From positions 1 through 40,646 of the forward strand of contig JACXUT010000007.1 in assembly GCA_014763765.1 (NCBI GenBank): DNA of 40,646 nt, written 5' to 3'. Origin of the DNA: Micrococcales bacterium. GTDB lineage: Bacteria > Actinomycetota > Actinomycetes > Actinomycetales > Cellulomonadaceae. Positions 26,206 to 33,364 of this stretch are shown in pieces; position 1 is the first letter of the stretch, and the number at the start of each line of letters is the position of its first letter. The position numbers and the translations under genes are program-made. The notes beneath the pieces are model-generated. The model was not told the DNA's origin and ran no database searches. It saw only the letters and a program-made list of their open reading frames with translations.

Positions 26206-26208
26206 ATT
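26203..26208 (+). promoter_or_regulatory. -10 element TAGATT for coaD, overlapping the rsmD stop
   Basis: TAGATT begins with the rsmD stop codon and ends seven bases before the coaD GTG at 26216, with no Shine-Dalgarno sequence between them, so a leaderless coaD transcript is likely besides read-through. Confidence 0.6.
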
Positions 26209-26215
26209 CGCTGGC

Positions 26216-26719
26216 GTGACGCTCGCGGTCTGCCCCGGCTCGTTCGACCCGTTCACGCTCGGCCACCTCGACGTGGTGCGCCGCGCGGCGCGGCTCGCCG
26301 ACGAGGTCGTCGTGCTCGTCGCCCACAACGCCGCGAAGCGCCCGCTGCTGGACGTCGGCACCCGGGTCGCGCTGATCGAGGACGCCGTGGCGGACCTGCC
26401 GGGTGTCCGCGTGGCGTCGTCGGACGGCCTGCTCGCCGACGAGCTGCGCGCCCTCGGCGCCACGGTCGTGGTCAAGGGCCTGCGGGGCGGCGCGGACTTC
26501 GACGCGGAGCTGCCGATGGCGCTGATGAACCGGCACCTGTCGGGGGTCGAGACCGCGTTCGTCGTCGGCGACCCGGCGCTGTCCCACGTCGCGTCGTCGC
26601 TCGTCAAGGACGTCGCCCGGCACGGCGGACCGGTGGACGACCTGGTGACGCCCGCCGTCGCGGCCGCCGTGCGTGCCGCGCTGGCCCCTGCGCCCGGACC
26701 CGAGGGGAGCCCCGCATGA
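26216..26719 (+). CDS. coaD: Pantetheine-phosphate adenylyltransferase
   Basis: Makes dephospho-CoA from phosphopantetheine and ATP, the penultimate step of coenzyme A synthesis. 167 residues. The nucleotidyltransferase motif is GSFDPFTLGHLDV, with the T/HxGH signature. VVKGLRGGADFD and the C-terminal SSLVKDVA are the other family blocks; the usual ISSS is VASS here. GTG 26216 follows a -10 hexamer. The stop overlaps the coiled-coil gene as ATGA. Confidence 0.96.
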   Translation: MTLAVCPGSFDPFTLGHLDVVRRAARLADEVVVLVAHNAAKRPLLDVGTRVALIEDAVADLPGVRVASSDGLLADELRALGATVVVKGLRGGADFDAELPMALMNRHLSGVETAFVVGDPALSHVASSLVKDVARHGGPVDDLVTPAVAAAVRAALAPAPGPEGSPA

Positions 26720-27204
26720 CCGAGCCGACCGCCGCCGCCCGCCACGGCCTCACCGCCGTCCTCGACGCGCTCGAGGAGGCGCTCCAGGCCGCGCGCGCGA
26801 TGCCGATGTCGTCGTCCGTCCTCGTCAGCCGCGCGGAGCTGCTGGACCTCGTCGCGCAGGCCCGCGAGGCCCTGCCGACCCAGCTCGGCCGGGCGGACGA
26901 GGTGCTGTCCGCCGCGGACGCCGAGCGGGCGGCCGCGCGCGCCGACGCGGAGCGGATCGAGGCGGCCGCGCGGCGCCGTGCCGCGGAGCTCGTCGAGCAG
27001 GAGGCGGTCGTGGCGCAGGCCGGCGAGCGCGCCGCCGAGATCGTGCGCGAGGCGGAGGAGACCGCCCGCGCCCTGCGCCGTGACGCCGACGACTACTGCG
27101 ACCGCCGGCTGGCGGAGTTCGAGATCGACCTGGGCAAGGTGCTGAGCCAGGTCCAGGCCGGGCGGGCGAAGCTCGCGGGACGGCTCGAGGACGACCCGGC
27201 GTAG
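26716..27204 (+). CDS. Coiled-coil protein, DivIVA-like (hypothetical)
   Basis: A 162-residue soluble protein of unknown function, coupled to coaD by a four-base overlap. Residues 1-60 are helical with an MPMSSSVLVSRAELLDLV block seen in actinobacterial relatives at this locus. From about 60 to 150 the sequence is a charged, Ala/Glu/Arg-rich coiled coil (AERAAARADAERIEAAARRR) like the stalk regions of DivIVA or ATP-synthase b subunits. No membrane segment and no enzyme motif are seen. A scaffold or cell-pole role is possible, but only by resemblance. Confidence 0.82.
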   Translation: MTEPTAAARHGLTAVLDALEEALQAARAMPMSSSVLVSRAELLDLVAQAREALPTQLGRADEVLSAADAERAAARADAERIEAAARRRAAELVEQEAVVAQAGERAAEIVREAEETARALRRDADDYCDRRLAEFEIDLGKVLSQVQAGRAKLAGRLEDDPA

Positions 27205-27256
27205 CGCGCCCGGGCGCCGGCAGCGGCCGGATTGGGCGCACGCCCCCGCCGTGCCG

Positions 27257-27262
27257 TAGGAT
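27257..27262 (+). promoter_or_regulatory. -10 element TAGGAT of the DUF177-rpmF operon
   Basis: TAGGAT, with TTGGGC (27232-27237) nineteen bases upstream as a possible -35. The leader to the DUF177 GTG would be about 55 bases and contains AGGAA. Confidence 0.5.
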
Positions 27263-27323
27263 CGACCGTTGGTCCTGCCGGTCACCGCAGGCACCGAGAC
27301 CCCTCACGACAGGAACGTGGACC

Positions 27324-27902
27324 GTGGAGCGCCCGACTCACCTCGATCCCCGCTCGCCGCTCGTGCTCGACACCCACGAGCTCGGGCGACGTCCGGGATC
27401 GATGCGGCGGGTGCAGCGCACGGTTCCCGCGCCCGAGGACCTCGGTACCGACGTGATCGGCGTCCCCACCGGCGACGACCTCGAGCTGGATCTGCGGCTC
27501 GAGGCGGTCATGGAGGGGGTCCTGGTCTCCGGAACCGTTGGTGCCCGGGTGGTCGGGGAGTGCGTCCGCTGCCTGGACGAGGTCGTCGACCACGTCGACG
27601 TCCCGGTGCAGGAGCTGTACGTGTATCCCGGTCGCGCCGAGGTGGCGGCGGAGAACGGCGACGACGAGGAGGACGTGCGCGAGCTGGACGGCGACCTGGC
27701 CGACGTCGAGCCCGCGCTGCGGGACGCGCTGGTGACTGCGCTACCGTTCCAGCCGTTGTGCCGGGACGACTGCCCGGGTCTGTGCTCCGAGTGCGGAGCG
27801 CGCCTGGCGGACGAGCCGGGACACTCGCATGACACCATTGACCCTCGGTGGGCGGCCCTCGGCGGCCTGCAGAGCACGCTTGACGAGAAGAGAGAGAGCT
27901 AG
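27324..27902 (+). CDS. DUF177 (YceD) family protein
   Basis: 192-residue protein of the YceD/DUF177 family, almost always found directly before rpmF and implicated in rRNA processing or 23S rRNA metabolism. RSPLVLDTHELGRRPGSMRR is the conserved start. ECVRCLDEV and the later CRDDCPGLCSECG provide clustered cysteines, typical of the family and possibly metal-binding. An acidic stretch (ENGDDEEDVRELDGD) separates the halves. The rpmF GTG starts two bases after its stop, so the two genes form one operon. GTG 27324 has AGGAA upstream. Confidence 0.92.
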   Translation: MERPTHLDPRSPLVLDTHELGRRPGSMRRVQRTVPAPEDLGTDVIGVPTGDDLELDLRLEAVMEGVLVSGTVGARVVGECVRCLDEVVDHVDVPVQELYVYPGRAEVAAENGDDEEDVRELDGDLADVEPALRDALVTALPFQPLCRDDCPGLCSECGARLADEPGHSHDTIDPRWAALGGLQSTLDEKRES

Positions 27903-27904
27903 CC

Positions 27905-28099
27905 GTGGCTGTTCCGAAGCGCAAGATGTCGCGCAGCAACACCCGTGCGCGTCGGTCGCAGTGGAAGACCACTGCCACGACGCTCAGCACCTGCCCGCAG
28001 TGCAAGTCGGACATGCGCCCGCACCAGGCGTGCCCGACCTGCGGTGCCTACGCCGGTCGCCGCTACGCCGAGGCGATGCGGACCGAGCACGCCGGCTGA
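27905..28099 (+). CDS. rpmF: 50S ribosomal protein L32
   Basis: Large-subunit protein, 64 residues. AVPKRKMSRSNTRARRSQWK is the family N-terminus. Four cysteines (30, 33, 43, 46) form a zinc ribbon (CPQC, CPTC), so this is the zinc-binding form, like the L28 in this window. A GAGAGAG site near the end of DUF177 serves as ribosome binding site. The 60-base gap to rnc holds a weak TCCGCCCG/CGGGCGGA hairpin that might attenuate. Confidence 0.96.
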   Translation: MAVPKRKMSRSNTRARRSQWKTTATTLSTCPQCKSDMRPHQACPTCGAYAGRRYAEAMRTEHAG

Positions 28100-28159
28100 G
28101 CCGACGCGCCACCCGTCCGCCCGAGCCGCCGACGCGCCGCCCGGGCGGATGACCGCACC

Positions 28160-28876
28160 ATGAGCACAGCAGCAGCAGAGCTCGCCCAGCAGCTCGGGGT
28201 CCACCTGGACCCCGAGCTGCTGGTGCTGGCACTCACCCACCGGTCGTTCGCCCACGAGGCGGGCGGCATCCCGACGAACGAGCGCCTGGAGTTCCTGGGG
28301 GACACCGTGCTCGGGCTCGTCGTCACCGAGGAGCTCTACCGGCGGCACCCCGCGCAGTCGGAGGGCGAGCTCGCGAAGATGCGGGCCGCGACCGTGTCCC
28401 AGCGGGCGCTGGCGGAGGTCGCGCGGACGCTCGACCTCGGCTCGTACGTGCTGCTCGGCAAGGGCGAGCTCGCGACGGGCGGCCGGGACAAGGACTCGAT
28501 CCTGTCCGACACGCTCGAGGCCCTGTTCGGCGCGGTGTACCTGTCGCACGGGCTCGAGGTCTCGCGCGGGGTCGTCATGGGGCTGGTCGGTCCCACGCTC
28601 ACCGCCGCGGCGGACCTCGGCGCCGGCCTGGACTGGAAGACCAGCCTCCAGGAGCTCACCGCCACGCTCGGCCTCGGTGCGCCCGCCTACGCGGTGACGA
28701 GCGACGGGCCGGACCACGCGCGGACGTTCACCGCCGAGGCGGTCGTGGCCGGCGTCGTGCGCGGCACCGGGACGGGCACCGCGAAGAAGCTCGCCGAGCA
28801 GCGGGCCGCCGCCCTGGCGTACGCCGCGCTCGAGGGCGAGGCCGGGGCCGGCGACGACGGCCGCTCGGCCGGCTGA
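28160..28876 (+). CDS. rnc: Ribonuclease III
   Basis: Double-strand-specific endoribonuclease that processes rRNA precursors; 238 residues. The signature ERLEFLGDT lies at 41-49 with the catalytic Glu and Asp, and the second catalytic block is [14 protein letters not shown] double-stranded-RNA-binding domain covers about 165-230 (DWKTSLQEL to [16 protein letters not shown]). It follows rpmF and precedes mutM by eight bases, the usual actinobacterial order. The normal next genes of this locus (smc, ftsY) are absent after mutM. Confidence 0.96.
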   Translation: MSTAAAELAQQLGVHLDPELLVLALTHRSFAHEAGGIPTNERLEFLGDTVLGLVVTEELYRRHPAQSEGELAKMRAATVSQRALAEVARTLDLGSYVLLGKGELATGGRDKDSILSDTLEALFGAVYLSHGLEVSRGVVMGLVGPTLTAAADLGAGLDWKTSLQELTATLGLGAPAYAVTSDGPDHARTFTAEAVVAGVVRGTGTGTAKKLAEQRAAALAYAALEGEAGAGDDGRSAG

Positions 28877-28883
28877 CGGCCCC

Positions 28884-29792
28884 GTGCCCGAGCTCCCCGA
28901 GGTCGAGACCGTCCGCGACGGCCTCGAGCGGCACGTCGTCGGGCGCACGGTGCGCGCCGTCGAGGTGCGTCGCCCGTACAGCGTCCGCCGGCACGTCGCG
29001 GGTCCGGACGACCTCGCGGGACGGCTCGTCGGGCGCACCCCGGTGGCGGCCGTCCGGCGCGGCAAGTTCCTGTGGCTGCCGCTGGACCGCCCCGCCGGCG
29101 AGCACCCGGACGACGCCCTGCTGGCGCACCTCGGGATGAGCGGGCAGCTGCTCGTGCGCGGGTCCGCGGCCGACGTCGAGTCGGGGGCCTCCCACCCGCA
29201 CCTGCGCGTGCGGCTGCTGCTGGAGGACGGCGGCGCGCTGGACTTCGTCGACCAGCGGACCTTCGGGCACGTGTCGGTCGCCGACCTGGTGCCCACCGCC
29301 GACGGCGGTCCGGGCGGCGCGGGCTCCGCGCTGTCGCTGCTGCCCGCCCCGGTCGCGCACATCGGGCGCGACCTCCTGGACCCGGCCCTCGACGCGGAGG
29401 CCGTCGCCCGCGCGGTGCGGCGCCGGCGCACGGAGGTCAAGCGCGCGCTGCTCGACCAGGGCCTGGTGTCGGGCGTGGGCAACATCTACGCCGACGAGGG
29501 GCTGTGGCGGGCGCGGGTGCACCCCGCGGCGCCGACGTCGTCGCTCGACCAGGGCACGGCGCTGCGCGTGCTCGACGGGGCCGCCTCCGTGATGCGGGAC
29601 GCGCTCGCGCAGGGCGGCACGAGCTTCGACGCGCTGTACGTGAACGTCAACGGGGCGTCCGGGTACTTCGACCGCTCGCTGGCGGTCTACGGGCAGCAGG
29701 GCCGGCCGTGCCCGCGGTGCGGGGCCCCCGTGGTGCGGGTCGCGTTCGCGAACCGGTCGTCGCACTACTGCCCGGTCTGCCAGACGCCCTGA
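28884..29792 (+). CDS. mutM: Formamidopyrimidine-DNA glycosylase
   Basis: Base-excision repair enzyme that removes 8-oxoguanine and nicks the strand. 302 residues. The N-terminus [14 protein letters not shown] provides the catalytic Pro and Glu after removal of Met. GKFLW carries the catalytic Lys. The helix-two-turn-helix is [14 protein letters not shown], and the C-terminal zinc finger is CPRCGAPVV...HYCPVC. It is slightly longer than the E. coli enzyme, with insertions typical of actinobacteria. GTG 28884 gives the expected N-terminus. A GC palindrome follows the stop. Confidence 0.95.
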   Translation: MPELPEVETVRDGLERHVVGRTVRAVEVRRPYSVRRHVAGPDDLAGRLVGRTPVAAVRRGKFLWLPLDRPAGEHPDDALLAHLGMSGQLLVRGSAADVESGASHPHLRVRLLLEDGGALDFVDQRTFGHVSVADLVPTADGGPGGAGSALSLLPAPVAHIGRDLLDPALDAEAVARAVRRRRTEVKRALLDQGLVSGVGNIYADEGLWRARVHPAAPTSSLDQGTALRVLDGAASVMRDALAQGGTSFDALYVNVNGASGYFDRSLAVYGQQGRPCPRCGAPVVRVAFANRSSHYCPVCQTP

Positions 29793-29799
29793 CCCCGGC

Positions 29800-29815
29800 G
29801 GGCCCCGCGGGGCCC
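29800..29815. terminator. GC palindrome between mutM and the dehydrogenase gene
   Basis: A 16-bp perfect palindrome, GGGCCCCGCGGGGCCC, fills the 29-base convergent gap. With only G and C and no loop it may act as a bidirectional pause or terminator. Confidence 0.5.
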
Positions 29816-29821
29816 CGGCGG

Positions 29822-30772
29822 TCAGCGGCGCACGAGGTTGCGCAGCGGCTCGTCCCGGACGAACGCCGCGATGTTGTCGGTGAGCAGGGTGTCCGCGCCG
29901 ACCGGCCGGCCGCCGGCGGCGTGCGGCGTGATGAGGATGCGGGGCTCGTCCCACAGCGGTGACGACGCGGGCAGCGGCTCGGTCTCGAAGACGTCGAGCG
30001 CGGCCCCGGCGAGGCGCCCCTCCCGGACGGCGGTCAGCAGGGCCTCCTCGTCGAGCGTGGACCCGCGGCCCACGTTCACCACCCAGGCGTGCCGGGGCAG
30101 GCGCCCGAGCACCCGCGCGTCGAGCACCCGGCGGGTGGCGGGCGTCGAGGGCAGGATGCCGATGAGCACGTCCGTGCCGGGCAGCGCCTCGTGCACCTCG
30201 GCCGCGGTGATCACCGGGTAGCCCGCCCGGGTCCCCGCCGTCGACGCGACCCCGACGACCTGGGCGCCCAGGACGGTCAGCAGCGGTGCCAGCCGGGTCG
30301 CGATGGACCCGAAGCCCCACACGAGCACCCGTGCGCCCGCGAGCGAGCGGAAGTCCCCGCCCTCGTGCGGGAGGCGCTGGACGCCGCCGAGCTCGGCGGC
30401 CCACCGGTGCTCGTCCTGCGCGCGCACCAGCTCCGGCAGCCGGCGTGCGACCGCGAGCACCAGGGCCAGCGTGTGCTCGGCGACCGGCCCGTCGTGCAGG
30501 CCGCGCCCCGAGGTCACCCGGACGTGCGGCGCGAACCCGGCGGACAGCACGGAGTCGGGGCCGGCGGCCAGCGTCTGCACCCAGCGCAGCCGTCCCATGC
30601 GGCGGGCGGCGTCCGCGAGCTGGTCGGTCGGGTTCCCCCACGCCACGAGGGCGTCGGCGTCCAGCAGCGCGTCGGGCAGCGGCTCCCGCACGTCGTACGC
30701 GGCGGTGCGCACGCCGTCCGGCAGCGTGGGGGAGAGCGCGATCGAGGAGGGCAGCAGGACGGTGGTCGTCAT
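29822..30772 (-). CDS. D-isomer-specific 2-hydroxyacid dehydrogenase
   Basis: NAD(P)-dependent dehydrogenase of 316 residues; substrate not readable. The nucleotide loop is VLVWGFGSIATRLAPLL, with GxGxxA. The catalytic Arg is in VNVGRGSTLDEEAL, the Glu in FETEPLP and the His in ITPHAAG, a complete triad. The N-terminal substrate domain is short and divergent, resembling the glyoxylate/phosphoglycerate-dehydrogenase-like subgroup. It is divergent from the response regulator gene and shares with it a spacer containing two perfect hairpins. Confidence 0.91.
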   Translation of the reverse strand: MTTTVLLPSSIALSPTLPDGVRTAAYDVREPLPDALLDADALVAWGNPTDQLADAARRMGRLRWVQTLAAGPDSVLSAGFAPHVRVTSGRGLHDGPVAEHTLALVLAVARRLPELVRAQDEHRWAAELGGVQRLPHEGGDFRSLAGARVLVWGFGSIATRLAPLLTVLGAQVVGVASTAGTRAGYPVITAAEVHEALPGTDVLIGILPSTPATRRVLDARVLGRLPRHAWVVNVGRGSTLDEEALLTAVREGRLAGAALDVFETEPLPASSPLWDEPRILITPHAAGGRPVGADTLLTDNIAAFVRDEPLRNLVRR

Positions 30773-30781
30773 GCGGGCAGG

Positions 30782-30800
30782 CTCCCGTACCGGACGGGAG
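30782..30800. repeat. Small hairpin CTCCCGT/ACGGGAG
   Basis: A perfect 7-bp stem with a five-base loop directly upstream of the dehydrogenase gene; its last base is the first base of the large repeat at 30800. Confidence 0.6.
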
Positions 30801-30856
30801 GGCGCCAGGCGACGCACCGGCGGGGCGTCGGAGCGCCGGTGCGTCGCCTGGCGCCC
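30800..30856. repeat. Perfect 23-bp inverted repeat upstream of the response regulator
   Basis: Bases 30800-30822 are the exact reverse complement of 30834-30856, with an 11-base loop. The right arm covers the expected -35 region of the response regulator gene, whose -10 is at 30866. It could be a regulator binding site, or a terminator against transcription entering from either side. Confidence 0.9.
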
Positions 30857-30865
30857 GCGTGTCGT

Positions 30866-30871
30866 TACGAT
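30866..30871 (+). promoter_or_regulatory. -10 element TACGAT for the response regulator, probably leaderless
   Basis: TACGAT ends six bases before the GTG at 30878, with no ribosome binding site in between. Confidence 0.6.
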
Positions 30872-30877
30872 GCCATC

Positions 30878-31561
30878 GTGTCCGCCACGAACAGCGCAGT
30901 CCCGCCGGCCCGCACCGGGCCGATCTCGGTCATGATCGTCGACGACCACGAGGTCGTCCGGCGCGGCATCGCCGAGGTCGTCGAGCGAGCCGACGGCATG
31001 AAGGTCGTCGCCGAGGCGGGGTCGGTCGCCGACGGCGTCCGGCGCGCGGGCCTCGTGCACCCGGACGTGCTCCTGGTCGACCTCCAGCTCCCCGACGGCA
31101 CGGGCATCGACCTCATGACCCAGGTCAAGGTCACCCTGCCGACGGCGCGGGCGATCGTGCTCACGTCGTTCGACGACGACGACGCCCTGGCCGCGGCCCT
31201 GGACGCCGGGGCCGCCGCCTACCTCCTCAAGAGCGTGCGCGGTGCCGAGATCACGGACGTCATCCGTGCCGTCGCCGCGGGCCGGACGCTGCTGGACGAG
31301 CGGACGGTCACCCGGCGCCGGGCCGGGCACGAGGACCCGACCGAGAACCTCACGCCGAGCGAGCTGAAGGTGCTCGACCTCATCGGCGACGGCCTGTCGA
31401 ACCGGGAGATCGCCGAGCGCCTGGGCGTCGCGGAGAAGACGGTCAAGAACCACATCACGTCGCTGCTCGCCAAGATGGGCCTGCAGCGCCGCACGCAGGT
31501 CGCGGCCTGGGTGGCCGCGCGGCGTCACAGCGGGTGGCGCGCGGAGACCGGCCACTCCTGA
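30878..31561 (+). CDS. NarL/DevR-type response regulator
   Basis: Two-component response regulator of 227 residues. The receiver domain has the acidic pair in VDDHE, phospho-acceptor Asp68 in LVDLQLPDGTG, Thr/Ser in VLTSFDDDD and Lys in AYLLKSV. The LuxR-type helix-turn-helix lies at about 155-215 (LTPSELKVLDLIGDGLSNRE, then KTVKNHITSLLAKMG), close in wording to mycobacterial DevR/DosR. GTG 30878 is chosen from the close -10 and the start of homology. The gene faces the DevS-like kinase tail to tail with six bases between the stops, so the likely cognate pair is not co-transcribed. Confidence 0.92.
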   Translation: MSATNSAVPPARTGPISVMIVDDHEVVRRGIAEVVERADGMKVVAEAGSVADGVRRAGLVHPDVLLVDLQLPDGTGIDLMTQVKVTLPTARAIVLTSFDDDDALAAALDAGAAAYLLKSVRGAEITDVIRAVAAGRTLLDERTVTRRRAGHEDPTENLTPSELKVLDLIGDGLSNREIAERLGVAEKTVKNHITSLLAKMGLQRRTQVAAWVAARRHSGWRAETGHS

Positions 31562-31567
31562 TCCGGC

Positions 31568-33364
31568 TCAGCCGAGCGGGACCTCCCACGACAGCAGCGT
31601 CCCCGTCCCCCCGGGCGCGACGCCGAGCGAGAACGTCCCGCCGTGCTGGCGCGCGCGGGCGGCGAGGTTGCCGGTGCCGGACCGGCGGTCCCGCGTCGCC
31701 GGCAGACCCGCGCCGTCGTCCTCCACCTCCACGCGCACCGCGCCCGTCGGGCCCGCGCCGCGCACCCCGATGCGCACGCTGACCGAGGACGCGTGGGCGT
31801 GCCGGGCGGCGTTCGCGAGCCCCTCGCGGACCACCGCCACGACGTCGTCCGTCCGGTCGGGACCGATGCGCTCGTCCACGAGGTCCGCGACGATGTAGTC
31901 GCCGTCCGGCACGGCCTCCCCGTCGAGCAGCACCACCAGCGAGGGCGCGAACCCCAGGCCCGTGCGCGCGAGCGACGCCTCGCGCCGCAGCCGCTCGACG
32001 ATGCCGGTCGCGGCGTCCGGGTCCCGCAGCGCGTACACGATCTGGCGGATCTGCCGCACGGAGGCGTCGACGTTGTCGAGGGCCTCCTCGACGATGCTCG
32101 TCAGCTCGGAGGGGTCGACGCCGCGGGATGACCGCCGCCGGACGGTCTCGAGCTGCATGCCCGTGGCGAAGAGCTGCTGGATCGCGAGGTCGTGCAGGTC
32201 GCGTGCGATGCGCTCCCGCTCGTCGAGCAGCGCGGCCTGGTCCTGGGCGTGGCGCGCCTCCGCGAGCACGAAGGCCAGGGCCGCCTGGGAGGCGAACGAC
32301 TCGGCCGTGGCGAGGTCGTTCGCGTCGAACGCGGGGGAGCCGATGCGGCGCAGCAGGATGAGCACCCCGACGCCGCGCCCCGAGGTCTGCAGCGGGGCGA
32401 ACAGGGCGGACCCGAACGACCGCATCGCGGGCACGGTGATGCGCCGCGACTTGGCGAGCGAGTCGATGACGAGCCCGGTGCCCTCCTGCATGACCGACCA
32501 GGTCGGCCCGCCGGGGGTGAGCTGGGCGCCGACCAGGGTCTCGGCGTTGTGCCCGTCCGCCAGCTCGATGAGCAGCTCGCCGCCGACGCCCGGCAGCGCC
32601 AGCGCGGCGGCGTCCGCGTCGGCGACGTCCCGCGCGGTCGCGGCGATGTGGGCGAGCGCCTCCTCCTCGTCCGCGCCGGACAGCAGCATCGTCGTGATGT
32701 CCTGGCCGGCGCGCAGCCAGTGCTCGCGGCGGGCCGCGTCCGCGTAGAGCTGGGCGTTGGAGACGGCCACGCCCGCGGTCGCGGCGAGCGCGATGACGGT
32801 GGTGGCGTCCTTGTCGGTGAACCCGCCGTCCTTCTCGGACAGGTACAGGTACCCGTACACCTGGTCGCGCACCCGGACGGACGCGCCGAGGAACGAGCCC
32901 ATCGGCGGGTGGCCGGCGGGCCACCCGCGGAACGCGGGGTGCTGCGTGAGGTCGTCGAGCTTGAGCACGCCCTGCGCGGGGATCCGGCCGAGCACGCCCT
33001 GCGCGTGCGGCGGGTGGCCCATGAGCGCCGCGGTCGCCGCGGGGACGCCGGTCTGGACGAACGTGGTCGACTCGCCGCGGGAGTCCAGCACGTTGATCGC
33101 GCCGTAGCGGGCGCCGGTCAGCTCCACGGACACCCGCACGAACCGCTCGAGCACCCCGGGCAGCTCCAGCCCGGACGCCACGGACAGGACCGCGTCGAGC
33201 AGGTCGGCGAGCTCGTCACCGGTCTCGGCGGCGGTGCCGAGCTCCAGGTGGGAGCGGCCACCGGGCTCGCGGACGTGGATCGTGGTCGTCACGCCCGGGC
33301 CGGACCCGGGCGCGCCGGCACCGGGACCGGGGGTGGTGTCCGGTGCCCTCAGGTGGTCCGCCAT
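31568..33364 (-). CDS. GAF-GAF sensor histidine kinase, DevS/DosS-like
   Basis: Soluble sensor kinase of 598 residues. GAF-A (about 66-207) contains GWPAGHPPMGSFLGA; His152 aligns by pattern with the haem-ligand His149 of mycobacterial DevS, so it may sense oxygen, nitric oxide or carbon monoxide, or redox state. GAF-B spans about 228-370. The HisKA_3 phospho-acceptor is His391 in RIARDLHDLAIQQLF, and the HATPase_c part has NAARHAHA and DDGAGLP. There is no membrane segment. Its ATG lies 16 bases inside the 3' end of cydC, so it is probably made from the cyd message. The likely partner is the convergent DevR-like regulator. Confidence 0.92.
   Translation of the reverse strand: MADHLRAPDTTPGPGAGAPGSGPGVTTTIHVREPGGRSHLELGTAAETGDELADLLDAVLSVASGLELPGVLERFVRVSVELTGARYGAINVLDSRGESTTFVQTGVPAATAALMGHPPHAQGVLGRIPAQGVLKLDDLTQHPAFRGWPAGHPPMGSFLGASVRVRDQVYGYLYLSEKDGGFTDKDATTVIALAATAGVAVSNAQLYADAARREHWLRAGQDITTMLLSGADEEEALAHIAATARDVADADAAALALPGVGGELLIELADGHNAETLVGAQLTPGGPTWSVMQEGTGLVIDSLAKSRRITVPAMRSFGSALFAPLQTSGRGVGVLILLRRIGSPAFDANDLATAESFASQAALAFVLAEARHAQDQAALLDERERIARDLHDLAIQQLFATGMQLETVRRRSSRGVDPSELTSIVEEALDNVDASVRQIRQIVYALRDPDAATGIVERLRREASLARTGLGFAPSLVVLLDGEAVPDGDYIVADLVDERIGPDRTDDVVAVVREGLANAARHAHASSVSVRIGVRGAGPTGAVRVEVEDDGAGLPATRDRRSGTGNLAARARQHGGTFSLGVAPGGTGTLLSWEVPLG

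Noticed and set aside
30089-30877. Upstream extension of the response regulator
   Set aside because: It is antisense to the dehydrogenase gene and lacks receiver-domain content; GTG 30878 has its own -10.
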